Positions 26,264 through 37,870 of a DNA stretch of 64,000 nucleotides are shown one piece after another (the first letter of the stretch is position 1; each line of letters begins with the position of its first letter). Under the pieces are notes generated by a model. The model was not told where the DNA came from, did not search any database, and was given only the letters and a program-made list of their open reading frames with translations. The DNA lies in contig VXAZ01001749.1 of assembly GCA_013399875.1 (NCBI GenBank), forward strand, positions 33,429 to 97,428, read 5' to 3'. The stretch comes from Gymnorhina tibicen. Lineage: Eukaryota; Chordata; Aves; Passeriformes; Artamidae. A program made the position numbers and the translations under genes.

Positions 26264-26400
26264 TCTGGCCTTTTACCCGTAAAAAACTCATTGGAGTGAC
26301 TTCACTGCATTGTTTTTGCTTGACATTACAGTACTAGAGCTTGTTTAAATAGCTTGGATTAATCAAGGCAGCTTGATACCTCCCAGCTAAATGAGAAGAC

Positions 26401-26751
26401 TGTGATGGGTTGATTTTCTAGGACCGGAGTAGGGAGTTGCAGCTTGGACCGTGTTCCTACTTCAGGGATGGGGAAGTGGCTGGGCTGTCCAAGGCAGCTG
26501 TGGGCTGGAAAGCAAACCTTCCTCCAGAGAGCCAAACTGATGGAAATGTTGATGTTTATTGCACTTTTTGAGTAAATAAAAGCCTTGTTCTGCTCCTGAA
26601 CCGCCTACAGCTCTGTTGTACAGGCCAGTATATGGCACTGCTGCCAAGAGCCTTGCTGTGCATCCAGGTCCTATATGGCACTGCATCATAAACAGTGATT
26701 TTCCACCATTTTATTGCTCACAATTGAAAAGTGGGCCCAGATCTCCCTGCA
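26401..26751 (+). mobile_element. Possible solo LTR of an endogenous retrovirus
   Basis: The stretch starts TGTGATGGGTTGA, the start typical of avian ERVL-type LTRs, and can be closed at a CA at 26,750-26,751, giving 351 bp. The six bases outside each end are GAAGAC on the left and GAAGAG on the right, a near-perfect target-site duplication. An AATAAA lies inside near 26,575. There is no internal viral coding sequence next to it. The ends were chosen by eye and the right end is uncertain. Confidence 0.4.
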
Positions 26752-29304
26752 GAAGAGACTGTAGAGTCCTGTACCCATTTACAATACTTCCACTGCCATT
26801 AGAAAAAGAATTACCAGTGCTGTGCGCACTGGCGATAAGGCTCAACATGTTATTTTAGGTACTTAGAAAGAGCTATTCCTATTTCTGATGTGGCTGGGAG
26901 CCTTCTGGTGTGAGCGTCTAGCGAGTTTGTGGAATATGATAAATGAGATTTTTGTATTTCCATCTCTCCTGACAACGGAAAGAAATTTCTATATGGAAAC
27001 ACATTTTTTTAATTATAGGTCTGACAGCTACCTCCTTTTCCATCTCCCCCGTCCATAACATGCTCTGGGGAGATTAACCACGTTGCCAGGCGCTGGCTCA
27101 TAGCTCTGCTTATATCTGAAATAACAGTCTGTGCTTCTAGCATTAGGGAGGGTGGCCAGATACTTATAGTCTTCCCTTTAGTAAAAATTAGCAGAAGCTT
27201 CCAGGAGATAGACAGCAATATACTCGGTACATCCCTCAATTTCTTTAACTTCATAGCACATTTCATTAGAAACTCACAGGAGCTCTTCAGTTAATAACAT
27301 GTCAGTCTGCAAAAGTGGTCAGGACCCTCATCTCTCCATCCCTGAGATGTCCTTGGACATTTTCCTGGTAACTCTTCTCCCCTCATTCAAATAGGATTCT
27401 GGTCTTGTGCTCAAAAGCAGAGATAGAAAAGAATGAGAAATCCACACTTAATGAGAGGTCACAGATTTCTGTTCCCCTCAGTTGGAGGAGCCAAGCCAAA
27501 AGGCACTCCGGTGGGTCGATGTGCCAGGAAAATGTGTGCAGGAGGCAAAGTGCTGCTGACAGAGGGGAAAACCCCTGTGGAGCAGGGATCATCAGCCTCA
27601 CTGCTGGAAACACCGCAACAGTGAGGGGGTCCTGAGCTGCAGCTTCCCCCTCCAGCATCCTCTAGCTCTTGAGGCTGCCACCACCTTGAATTTGGAAAAG
27701 TAGCCTTGGGCACCCCATCAGCAGCAGGGAGCTTGTGAAGTTGGCACACAGGGATGTCAATTTGCTGGTGACTCAGCGTCTTGATTTATCCCATTCATGC
27801 GATGCTCCTGCAGGAGAAGCTTATTAATCAGGCCTGTGTTTCCAATGCAGCTCCATGATTTAGGGTCCCTCATGACTAAACTTTTAGCAGGAGTGGAATT
27901 ATTACATGCCTTGGTGGCTTTTGGAAAGAGCTGTCAGGGTGGGGAGACATACCAAAGTGGCAGCAAGGGGTCTGTCACCTTCCAGGACCCTGAGAAGTAC
28001 AAGCCCACCAGGGCTGAGCACAGGTCGGGGAGTGCTGCGGAATACTCACAGAAGGCTGGAGCACATTGTGCTTAGAGGAGGTGTCCCTCTGTCCAGCCCC
28101 CCACCATAGCACAAACCACTGACCTCCTCCCCAGCTGCCAGCGCATCCTCCCGGCTCTAATTTGGGGCTCACTGTTGATGCTGGCTCTGGCACAGCAGTG
28201 GTTTCTATGGCAACTCCAGAGGCAGATGTAGTGATGCTTCCAGCTGAGGTACCACAAGCCCAGGTATCCCAAGCTGTTCCTCTCAAACCACAGGCAAACA
28301 GCCATGCAGCGCATCAGGACGGACCCTGCAGTCACTGTGCCAGGTGGGCACCAGAGGCAATGGAGCAGCAACATGAAAATATCTTCTGAATGCTCTTTTA
28401 AGAAATGTTTCCAACTTTTACCATGATGTGATGCTCCCGGGACATGGCACAGCCTGCCTCAGCAGTGTGTCCAATTCTGCCACACTCTGATGGGATTCAG
28501 TCTCCTGTCTCTACAGCCTTGCAGCCCACCCGAGGCTCAAGTTGGCTGTCTTCTCTAAAAGGTCAGGCATCTGTATTTGATATTTACCTGGACTTGTGAG
28601 ATCTTTCTAATGTAGCAATGAAAGATCAAAACCCTCACCTGCTCTCTGCTTTGGGTGTGGGACTCTGTGTGGAGCCAAGAGCGGCAAAGCTCAGGTGAGC
28701 CCATAGCACTAGGTAATTCAAGTGTCACCCCCCCTTGATCTCGCAGTGCACCCCTAAACACCAACCACAGACACCACCAGTATGGAGCTTACATTCCCTT
28801 CCTGGTTTCCAGTAAGCAGGATTGTGGTGCTCCTGCCTACAGAAGCTGGACACAGTTGGACCCAGCTCTCCCACACACCAGCCACAGGCCATCATTCGAG
28901 ATGGGGCTGTGGTGCTGGATAGGGCCCAAGAACCCTGACATTAGGCATCTCTTATTTCTTCTCAGCATCCTGGCAGCCCTCACCATTCCCTGCCTCTCTT
29001 ACAGCCTTGCTCCCTCCAAAAAAGTCCCTCTCCTGCTGCTGCCTTCACCCCCCACAGCCTCTTTACCCACAGGAGGCCAAGCAGGAACAAGGCAGGACAG
29101 CCACTGCTCAGCTCCCCCTCTCCAAACAGGGGCTGGATCTCTACATCACATTGCTCCACTCACCCTGGAGGTGGGGAGAACAAGAGTTACCCCTGCTCCA
29201 CAGTATGGAGTCACTGAACTCTGCCTTGGCAGGGGTTTTCCTGACAGGCTGTGGCATGTGTCTGCCTGGAGTAGGATAACCAGAAACAACAAGACTCCAG
29301 TGGG
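26752..29304. other. Intergenic stretch between KLHDC8B and IHO1, no gene seen
   Basis: Human has C3orf84 between these two genes. I looked for it on both strands and found no convincing match. Open frames of 60-150 codons are present but lack recognisable motifs and agreed splice borders. Confidence 0.45.
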
Positions 29305-29324
29305 ATAAAATTCCACGTGTTTCA

Positions 29325-29330
29325 TTTATT
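29325..29330 (-). terminator. Polyadenylation signal AATAAA for KLHDC8B
   Basis: AATAAA on the minus strand about 420 bp after the KLHDC8B stop codon. It implies a 3' UTR of about 440 bases, ending near 29,305. Confidence 0.55.
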
Positions 29331-29746
29331 TGAGGTGCTACGTCACCTCCCAGGCACTGAGCTACAGGGCACCTCTGTGCTACATGAGACATCGACTGGG
29401 TCTACGACGACACAGCACTCACTGCTACACACATGGCACGGACATGCCGTGGCACAGATGGGGCCGGACAGGGCAGTGAGGCCAGCGACAGTCCTGCCAC
29501 CACTGCTCCCTCCACACTGCTGGCGATGGCCATCCCACCAGGCAGGAGTTTGCCCTGGGCTTCATTGCCACAGCACTGCAGGAGCTGGGAGGAGTTCCCA
29601 AAACTGCAGCTGCTCTGGTGCCTAGCATCATGGGACAGAGGCTTCCTGGAGCCAGGTCACCCTGGGTGAACACATGGGTGTTCACACACCCTGTCCCCGT
29701 CTTCAGGCACTTGGTGCTTGGCCAGGGCTGGTCCCTGGGGTCCCAC

Positions 29747-32597
29747 TCAGGGCACATCACGCAGGCACAGAGCCTCGACAGCGCCACTGGGACCCTGGGC
29801 CACACCGCCGATGATGAAGAGCAGGCTGGGCGCCAGGCAGCTGGAGCAGGAGCAGCGGCCAGTGGGCATGGGGGGCAGCGGCTCCCACTTTTTCAGTGAG
29901 AGGCTGAACCCTTCCACTGAGTCCAGTGGGCAGGACTGGTTCCCTGTGAAAGACAGAACGACATCAATCCCCGTGCAGATTCCCCCTCCCCACCCCAGGC
30001 TCTGTCTTTCCCCCTCCACATCCCTTTGATGCCTCAACAGAAGCCCTGGGCTGCGTGGGCTCTGAGATCCCAGAGGCAATTAGTGGGGGCACAAGAGGAT
30101 TAGCAGAGTCCCCACAGGGATGGATGCTGGCACTAATGCCACATTGCTGGCTCTGCCCCTCCAACCACTCCTCACCCTTCCCCTCCCTGTGCCAGCATGC
30201 TGCAGGGATAAGGGAGGGCAGCTCCAGATGCAGCAGGACTCAGGAGCAATGCAGGGATGTAGTCAGCACCATTCCCCATTCCCTTAGTGATCTTGGGGGT
30301 TTGGCAGCCCTCACTGCAGGACTGGGGGTGCTGTGGCTGGCACCAGGCTCCTCAGGAAGCCCTTCCTGCTGTATCCCCTCTGCTGAGTGACAGCACTAAC
30401 CTTTTCCCAGCTCTCTCAGGAGAGGGATGCAGCACTGCAGCCCTGCACAGTGGAGCCGAGCCACCATGGGCTGTGTGAGCCCAGCATGCTGCACATGAGC
30501 TGGGAAAAGCCTGGTTGGGGGGTGAAAGGGGCAAGTGGCACAGTGGGACAGCCTGTGGGACAGGGCAGTAGGGTCCTCCCAGCACTTGTGAGGGCACAGA
30601 GAGATGTTGCTGCAGATAGTGTTGCACTAACTCCCTGGCTTTGCACAGCCAACCTCCCTACTGCCATGCAGATCACTGATATGCCACAAAGAACGGGGAT
30701 GGGAACATGGCCACACGCCTACCCCCAGCATTACCGAGGCCACCCACGGCCACCACTCTTCCTCCCAGGCATCCAGCCACGAAGTCGGCTCTCTTCTCCT
30801 TCATACGGATGGTGCGGCTTGGCTTTCTCCACACACCTGGGTATGAGAGGGAGTGAGCATTGCCTGCTGGGGTTCCTCTCTACACACCAAGGCCAGGACA
30901 TACTCAGGTTAATCACTCTCTGGGACCAGGGAGCACAGGGCAGGATTCACCATGGGTGCAAGGGGTTGGTATTCAGAGCCCTGATAATCATGTCCCTCAG
31001 GCCAGACACCCCTCACCAACTCAGAGTCATCCTGGACCCACAGAAGATGCTCCCACCTCACCAAGGGACATGGAGCTCACCCTGAGCAGGATCAAACATC
31101 TCCACGGTGTTGACGAAGTGGGGACGGGAATAGAAGTTGTGGGGCCCTGGCTGCTGCAGCCCGCCCAGGCTGAAGACAACCCCATCAACCATGGCACAGG
31201 CGGCGAAGGCGCGGCGGCTGGGCACACTGGGGTAGCGTGTCCAGCTCCTTGTCTCCAGGTCAAAGGCCTCGAAGGCGGTGACGGGCAGCTTGCCTTGCCG
31301 ACCCCCTGTGCACAGAGGAGATGTTGTAGCTGCCGGTGCCCTGAGCTGGCACTATTGGTATGCTCAGCAAGCAGGATGGGGTCCGCTGGTTACAGCACTG
31401 GGCAGCATGGAGCCACCCTGGGGTGCTCCAGGTCATCCTCTGGCCTGGGAACAGCGGAAGGAGAGGGCAGAGACACAGGGGATGCTTGGTTTGCCCCAGC
31501 AGCACCTACCCAGGATGAAGATCTTGTTGCCCTGCAGGAAGGCGGAGGCCCCATAACACGGGGTGGGCATGGAGGGCAGGGGCTGCCAGTGGTCCTTTGC
31601 TGGCTCATAGACACGGACCAGTGCCTGGGGAGAGGTGTCTGCACCCATTCCCCCCAGTGCGTAGACAGCCCCATCTGGAAAAGAGGCAGCAGTGAGGCAG
31701 GGGGATCTGTGGGCAGTGCCGAAGGGCTGGGAGTCCCCCCAAGCCCTCCAGGGCAGGCAGCACAGGTACTGCCAAGCCCCACAGCCAGACACTGCTCCAG
31801 GGCAGCTGAGGGACAGTGAGTACAGCCAGGCCTGAGCCTGGCAATGCCCTGGGACCCTCTCACCCCCCTCTCCACCCCATCCATCAGGCACAGAGAAGAG
31901 CACAAGGCCATCCTCTCTAATTATTCTCGGCAGTACCATCTCCCTGGAGACACCATGGCAACACAGCCATATTTCCAAATCCTGCTCTTGCTTCCAGTGC
32001 AGCCGGCCAGCACCCCTGCCCACTCCCACCACTGTCCTGACATCTCCTCTGCCCTGCCCACCACACTGCAGCCTGGTCCATGCCAGAGCAGCCCTGTCTA
32101 GGGAGCAGACACGGGCACCACATACAGGGACCAACCCTGGCTCGTGGCATGCTGCGTTGTGCCAAGACTCCAAAGATGCTCAGCAAACTTTGAGCAGGAG
32201 TCACAACATGTTCCTATCCCTCACCTCTCTGCACAGCTGAGATGCCCATGGAGGGCTGAGCCAGTGCTGCCTTCTTCTCCCACTTGCCCTCATCCACGTG
32301 GTAGACCTCAACGGAGGCGAGGGGGCTCTGCGCTGCATCCACGCCGCCCACTACCAAGATCTGCTTGCCCAGCACGAGGGCGGCAGCGCCAGCCCGCGGC
32401 GTGGGCAGTGGTGGGAGCGTGGTCCAGCGCTGGGCTGGGAGGTCGAGCACCTCGGCAGTTCCCAGGGCTCGCCCACCGACTCCGCAGCCGCCCAGCACGA
32501 AGAGCTGCCCGTCGCGGTGCGCGGCGCTGCAGTACACGCGCCGCGTGGGCATGGCAGGGAAAGTGGCCCACGCGAAGGCGCCCGCGCCCGCCGCCAT
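29747..32597 (-). CDS. KLHDC8B: KLHDC8B, kelch-repeat beta-propeller protein
   Basis: Five coding exons on the minus strand: 32597-32225, 31674-31510, 31305-31081, 30836-30735, 29943-29747. Every intron is GT-AG in phase 1. They join into 353 residues; the human protein has 354. Kelch repeats with the diagnostic double Gly occur throughout (VLGGCG, VVGGVD, ALGGMG, SLGGLQ, VGGL, IIGGVAQG), and the end EALCLRD(V)P is nearly identical to mammals. The repeats should fold into one propeller, a protein-binding platform. The human protein localises to the midbody and is needed for proper cytokinesis; loss has been linked to familial Hodgkin lymphoma. The start ATG at 32597 gives MAAGAGAFAW, close to the human start. 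An in-frame acceptor-like site at 32,690/32,689 and a donor at 33,385/33,384 suggest a 5' UTR intron. Confidence 0.97.
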
Positions 32598-33480
32598 GGG
32601 CCAGCTCAGCCGCCCCGGGGGTCCCCGGGCTCTGGCCCTGCCGTGCCGCCCATCCGGCCCGGCTCGGCACTGGTCCGGCCCACGGCCTCCTGCGGGGAGA
32701 GCATCCGAGTCAGCGCCCAGGCACCCACCGCTTTCCCAGCCCCAGCTAGCCAGCTCCCCTCGGCGGTGCGACAGCTCCTGCTCTGCGGGGCTCCGCACTG
32801 CACCCCGGGGCTGCCTGCCCACCCCCTCCGGGCTCCCGATTGCGCCCCACGGCTCCCTGTCCGCCCCCTCCGGGCTCCCACTCCCTGGGGCTCTCTGCCC
32901 GCACCTACCGGTGCTCCTGCTTCCCGAGGTTCCCGCACCCCGCGCTCCCGCTACCCGGTGCTGCTGGTACACAGCCCGCACTCACTGGGACTCTCACGCG
33001 CCCGGGGCTCTCTACCCGCATCCCCCGGGTGCGTACCCCCCAGAGGCTTCCCGTTCACAATCCGGATCCCGCCAGGCTCCTGCTCTCGGCCCACCGTCCT
33101 CACCCCCGGCGCTGCCCGCACTCCCGCCCGCAGCCCGCAACCCTCGGGGCTCCGGCGCACTGTCCCGCAGCCCGCACCTACAGGGCTCCCGCCCACAGCT
33201 CGCAGCCACCGGCGTCCCCAGGGCTCCCGCTGCAGCGCCCGCATGCCCGGCGCTCCCCGGACTCCCGCCCGCAACCCCGGACGGCCGTTCCGCCGTGCCC
33301 GGACTGCCGGCTCCGCTCCCCGCCGCCCCGCCCTGCCGCCAGGAGCGGGACAGGGGCAGGGAGCGAGATCGGGACCGCGCTCACCTCTCCGNAGTGCCAC
33401 CGGCTCGCCGTGCCCCCGCCGCGTTCACCTCGCCGGGAAGGAGCCACCGCAGGGAAAGTGGCTGAAGAGACCCTGGCTCT
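32300..33480 (-). promoter_or_regulatory. CpG island with KLHDC8B promoter and first exon
   Basis: Over 1 kb of CpG-dense sequence covering KLHDC8B coding exon 1 and upstream. On the minus strand a donor AG|GTGAGC at 33,385/33,384 and an acceptor ctctccccgcag ending at 32,690 would define a non-coding first exon just upstream of 33,385 and an intron of about 695 bp. One ambiguous base (N) is at 33,392, in that first exon. Confidence 0.6.
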
Positions 33481-34284
33481 TCGGTCCCTTGCTGCACGCT
33501 GCCGGTGCCAGAGCCACACAGCGCCGGGCTCAAGGAGTCAAGAACCCACCGTCCTGCCCTGAAGAGGACCCCTGTCCTGTCACCACTGCAGGGACAGAAC
33601 ATGAGCTCAGCCCTACTCTGAGCACGACCTTGCTGGGGTCTCTCAGCAGCATCAGGAAAGGCGCACACGGGTCTCAAACCCTCCACCAACACTTTTGTCC
33701 CCACTTGGCTGAGCCAGGCAAATGAACACGCTGGGAAAGGCGCTTCCCACCCACCAGCACAGGCAGAGCCAAGGGCAGTCAGGAAACACACAGAAATGAG
33801 CTAAAAAGGTTTGCTTTAAAAACAGACAGAAGTGACAAGGCATCCTCCGAGAACACCGCACCACAGATGGCACCTGGGAACGTTGCTGATAACACTGCAC
33901 TCATCCTGGCACCTGCTCTGCACCAGCCATCACTGCAGGAGTGGGAAGGGAAGTGCGAACACTGCGAGGCTGCCTGCATCACAGTATGGTGGAAAGGACC
34001 TGCCTGGCGATTGCAGGGGGACGGTGAGCCCCAGCCCTCAGACAGAAGTGGGCACCATGGGCAATGCTGCCAAGGAATGGAAAACCATTTCCTCCAAGAA
34101 TCCCATCACACAAGGTCCCAGGATGCTTGTGTTTGCTCATGGAGGCTCCTGATAGGACTGAACGCCCACATTGCACATTGGAGAGGTAACAGCTTGAAGC
34201 AGGAGCCCGCCTGGGACTTTGCCTGCATGCAGCAGGAAGCGAGAGGTGTCCCAGTCTGGAGACACTCAGCCCCATGAGGTGGTA
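33481..34284. other. Intergenic stretch and likely 3' UTR of the HAD-like gene
   Basis: About 800 bp between the KLHDC8B promoter and the stop codon of the next minus-strand gene. It probably includes the latter's 3' UTR. I found no canonical AATAAA on the minus strand here. Confidence 0.4.
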
Positions 34285-37200
34285 TCATTGTCCATCCCAC
34301 TGCTGGCTTGGGGTGTCCTTCTCCATGCAGGCCAGGTAGCAGTCATAGTTCTCCTCGCACCTCCTCACACAGTGCAGGAAATAGTCCTCATCGGCGATGG
34401 CCTCCAGCAGATTGGTTTGCACCAGGCAAATGTTGTACAGCTCCGAGGTAGGCACACTCCTGGGACTGCTGCTGCCCTGTTCCGAGAACACCTGCAGGGA
34501 GAGCAGAGCCGGGCAGCAACGCACACGCCTCGTGGTGCATTCTGCCCTCCCCTTGGCCAGGCGCCTCCATGCCGGCTGTGTGTCAGGGGCAGAGGGCAGG
34601 GTGATCCCATCTCCACCCCAGCAGCAGAAGGTGAAGTTTCTTGAGATTTCCCCCTCTTCCAGAAAGTGCCTTTGACTCTGAACCAGCATGTCACACATGG
34701 GCCTGGTGCTCCCTTAAGGAAACAGGCCACACCATGCAGCTGGAAGAAAACGGTTCTGTGGAGCAGCTGACTCCAGGCAAACCTCTGCCAACAGCTCTTG
34801 CTTTAGCTGCCACAGGAGGGAACAAGGACTTCACCTTCTGGTCTTCACCATCGCCTGCTTAAAGCCACCTGGCAATCTGTTTCACTCCCAGTGCTGTTCT
34901 GTCACCACCTCTGACGTGGGGACAGCTCTGCAGAGCTGGTGATGTAAGAGGAGGGGAGAATGGCATTCAACCTACTGATCCTGGCTGCAGGACAGCAACA
35001 CCCCAGCAGTGAGGATGAGCCCTGCTGGGAAGATGCTTGGCTGCTGCCCAGACTCCCACAAGATCTGCTGCTACCATAACTGGATTCTACCTGTGTGATC
35101 CAGCATGGCAGCAGCCCCAGGGCTGGCTGCATGGCTGCCAGGAGATTAGCAGAGCAGCCTGACTGACCAGCCATGCAGGCTACCAGGGCCAAAGGAGGAA
35201 CTCCTTGATCAGACAAATAGCCTGAGGCTGAAATGGAGCAAGTGGAGCTGTGTGAGCCATGCTCCAGCTGCTGCAGATCTGCATGCAGCAGCCATTGCAC
35301 TAGCTCCCCTCAACCAGGCATGGCACAGACCAAACCCTATTCCTGACAGGTCTGTCCAGGCAATGACAATTCCTGCCACCAGCTACAAATCCACAAACTG
35401 AGAGAGCTTGTATGGAAGGGAGTATCCAATAAGCATCCCATCCCTTGCCATTCCCGGGCTGCCTGGCAAACACTGCAGACAATTCACTGGCTGCTGCATT
35501 TTCCCCCCCGCACTGTCTCCATATGGATGGAAACGGGCGGGGGTTGAGGCTCGCCCGTGGACCTGCAGCTCTTGTTTGAGCATTGACAGCTGTCCAATGG
35601 CCAGGCAGTTCTGTCTGCATAAACATTCTGTTTCCCAAGTGTGCTCCTCACAAACACTGCCCTTTCATTCAGACGGGTGACGGGGCTGGCAGCCCTGATA
35701 TCAGTGCTGCTGCCTCCAAGTGCGGGGCTGACTCAGTGGGGAGCAGAGGCAGCCAGCACCTGCTGTGCATTGCCGATGGCTGATCTCACCCTCCCTGTGC
35801 ATCACTGCCAGCGACACTGGTGGCACAGGATGTAGTGACATCAGGGCTGTGCCCTGACCCCCCTTTACAGCTTCATGCAAAGGGGACAAAACATGTCTGA
35901 CCTCACCAGGGACACCCCTAGTGCAGGCTGCTGGTGCCAGAGGGGCCTTCAGCTGCCTACCTGGGGGTGAACAATGGTATCCGCATCGTCCAGCCGAATG
36001 TTGTCATCAATGAAGATGTGGTGAACGTCAGGATCATGGGGGTCTATCCACAGGGGCTTCCCACCCTGAGAAGAGAACTGATTTCTGGCCCACCTGAAAC
36101 AGTAGTTGGGAGAAGGAACAGTCAGGGGAGGGAGAGGGTGACAGTTCCTGGGTAATGGCAAACTGTACTGCAGGCCCAGGGCACCCTCTGAACCAGAGAA
36201 GCAGGATGGAGAATGTCCTGTCCTGCTGCCCATGGCCTCCTGGGAAAGAGGCATTTTGCATCAAGGTGACAAATCAGGGGGTCTTTGGAGAAAAGCAGGA
36301 TGTACACCAGGGGATGAGGACCCCAGGAAAGGTGTGAGAGTCCCATTGGGCTGCCCACAGGCAAAATGGGGAGCGCCTAAGTGATAGGGACCCCAATAAC
36401 ATAAAGACTTCAAAACTAGGAGCTATCCCAGAAACTAAGAGAACCACAGGAAAGAAGATAATGCCCAATTCACTTCCTCAATGCCCTGTTTCTCACCAGT
36501 CAAAGTGGTCTTGGAAGCCTCCAATTCCCTCAAAGGAGCTGAAGTAGTTGTAAAGCTTTTTTCTGTCTTCCCGGGTGGCCACATGCTCTGCTCCCCGTGT
36601 TAGCACCACCTCTCGCTTGCTGCAGCGTATCTGGCCAGGGGTGAGGTCCACAGGGAGCTGCAGGACCACAGAAAATGGGGAAGGACAGGTTTCCAAAGCA
36701 GACAGGTTGTTTCATGCACTGGCAGAGACACCAAGCAGCAGGGTGGAGACTCCCCACCACCACAGTGTGGGAGGATGGTGCTGGGGAGATGGCAGGAGGA
36801 GGCATGGAATGCATCCAACCAAAAATCATCCCCTTCCCAGGGATGGAAAGGAATGAGCTCCTAGCTGCACATTGCCCCCATTTCAATCTCTGCTACCCGA
36901 AAACACTCCAAGGAATAACTGATGCATCTTCTAAAGCTCATTCCCAGTGCTCTTGCCCAGTGTGCTGCCAGTAGGAGGAGAGTGCAGCTGCGAACAGCTC
37001 TGCACCAGGGAGCCCCGCTCTGCTGCAGCAGCCCCTCCTCAGGAGAAGGCATGCTCTGCCCAACCCGGGATACCCCAAGAGGAGACTATTCCAGATAGGA
37101 TCTGCACACACATGCTCCCCCACAGCTAACAGCTTCATCCAGAGCTTTTAAAAGTAGTCTGGCCAAGCAGCTGGAGAGCAGTCTGATGGAGGGGGGCTCC

Positions 37201-37870
37201 GTGGGACCATTTGGCTGCCCTTCCCCATCACGACGGACCCTCAGGGTGCCACTCACCGCCACATCCCGCAGGGCGGGGAACTGGGGGTGCTGCCCGTCCA
37301 GAGCGCTGCTGACGGCCTGCAGGGCGCGGGGCAGGTCGGTGCCGAAGGTCCTGAAGACAATGGCGAAGGCCCTGCCATCCCGGTGCAGCGTGTCCAGGAG
37401 GCGGAAGAAGGAGGGCAGGATCAGGTGGTAGCGTTTGCCAGGCTCCCCTGGCACCGACAAGGCGTCCTGCGGCCGACCCGGCCACTCCAGCAGCCGCAGG
37501 TGGCGGGCGTGGAGGTCGCGGAAGCGCCGGCCCGGGCCAGCCTCGGTGAAGGCGGGGTCCCTGCCGTGACGGCTGTAGTAGCTGAGGGCGCCGGGGCACG
37601 GGGGCCGCAGGGACGGGCGGTCGCTCACCCACTCCCACTCGCCTAGAGGAGAGGAATGTGCTCAGCCCCCGCCACCGCCACACCGGGTCCCCCGTACCCC
37701 CGGCCCCGGCGCTCACCGGCGGCCCCGGCGCGGCCCCAGGTGACGGTGCTGAGAAAGGTGTTGAGCGCCGCCCGCGGGGCCTGCCCCGTCACCGTGTCCG
37801 CCACCACCACCGTGTTGTTGAGGTCCACGTGCAGAACCAGGCGCCGTCGTCGCCCGGCCCCGCCGCTCAT
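34285..37870 (-). CDS. Uncharacterised HAD-hydrolase-like protein, 346 aa
   Basis: Five exons on the minus strand: 37870-37717, 37642-37257, 36657-36497, 36093-35961, 34491-34285. All borders are GT-AG and phases agree, giving 346 residues. I do not recognise the gene by name. The N-terminus LVLHVDLNNTVVVAD (about 11-25) looks like HAD motif I: a beta strand, then a possible nucleophile Asp and, two residues on, Asn where phosphatases carry Asp. AIVFRTFGTD (about 150) fits motif II (strand plus Thr), and HIFIDDNIRLDD (in exon 4) fits the acidic motif IV. A Lys/Arg-rich segment in exon 3 (REDRKK) may supply motif III. The C-terminus has four Cys spaced CX3C-X5-CX3C. Missing the second Asp makes ordinary phosphatase activity doubtful. 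No signal peptide or membrane segment is seen. The fold is inferred; the gene model itself is well supported. Confidence 0.82.
34492..35960 (-). other. Intron 4 of the HAD-like gene
   Basis: A 1.47-kb intron between exons 4 and 5, with donor at 35,960 and acceptor at 34,492. No repeat or nested gene seen. Confidence 0.65.

Noticed and set aside
24926..29304. A C3orf84 orthologue, expected here from human gene order
   Set aside because: No stretch on either strand resembled that protein with acceptable splice borders; it may be lost, moved or too diverged to see by eye.
32298..33725. A 475-codon plus-strand open frame
   Set aside because: It lies antisense to KLHDC8B exon 1 and its CpG island. 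Stop codons are rare in such GC-rich DNA; the product is Pro/Arg/Ala-rich without domains and crosses an N.
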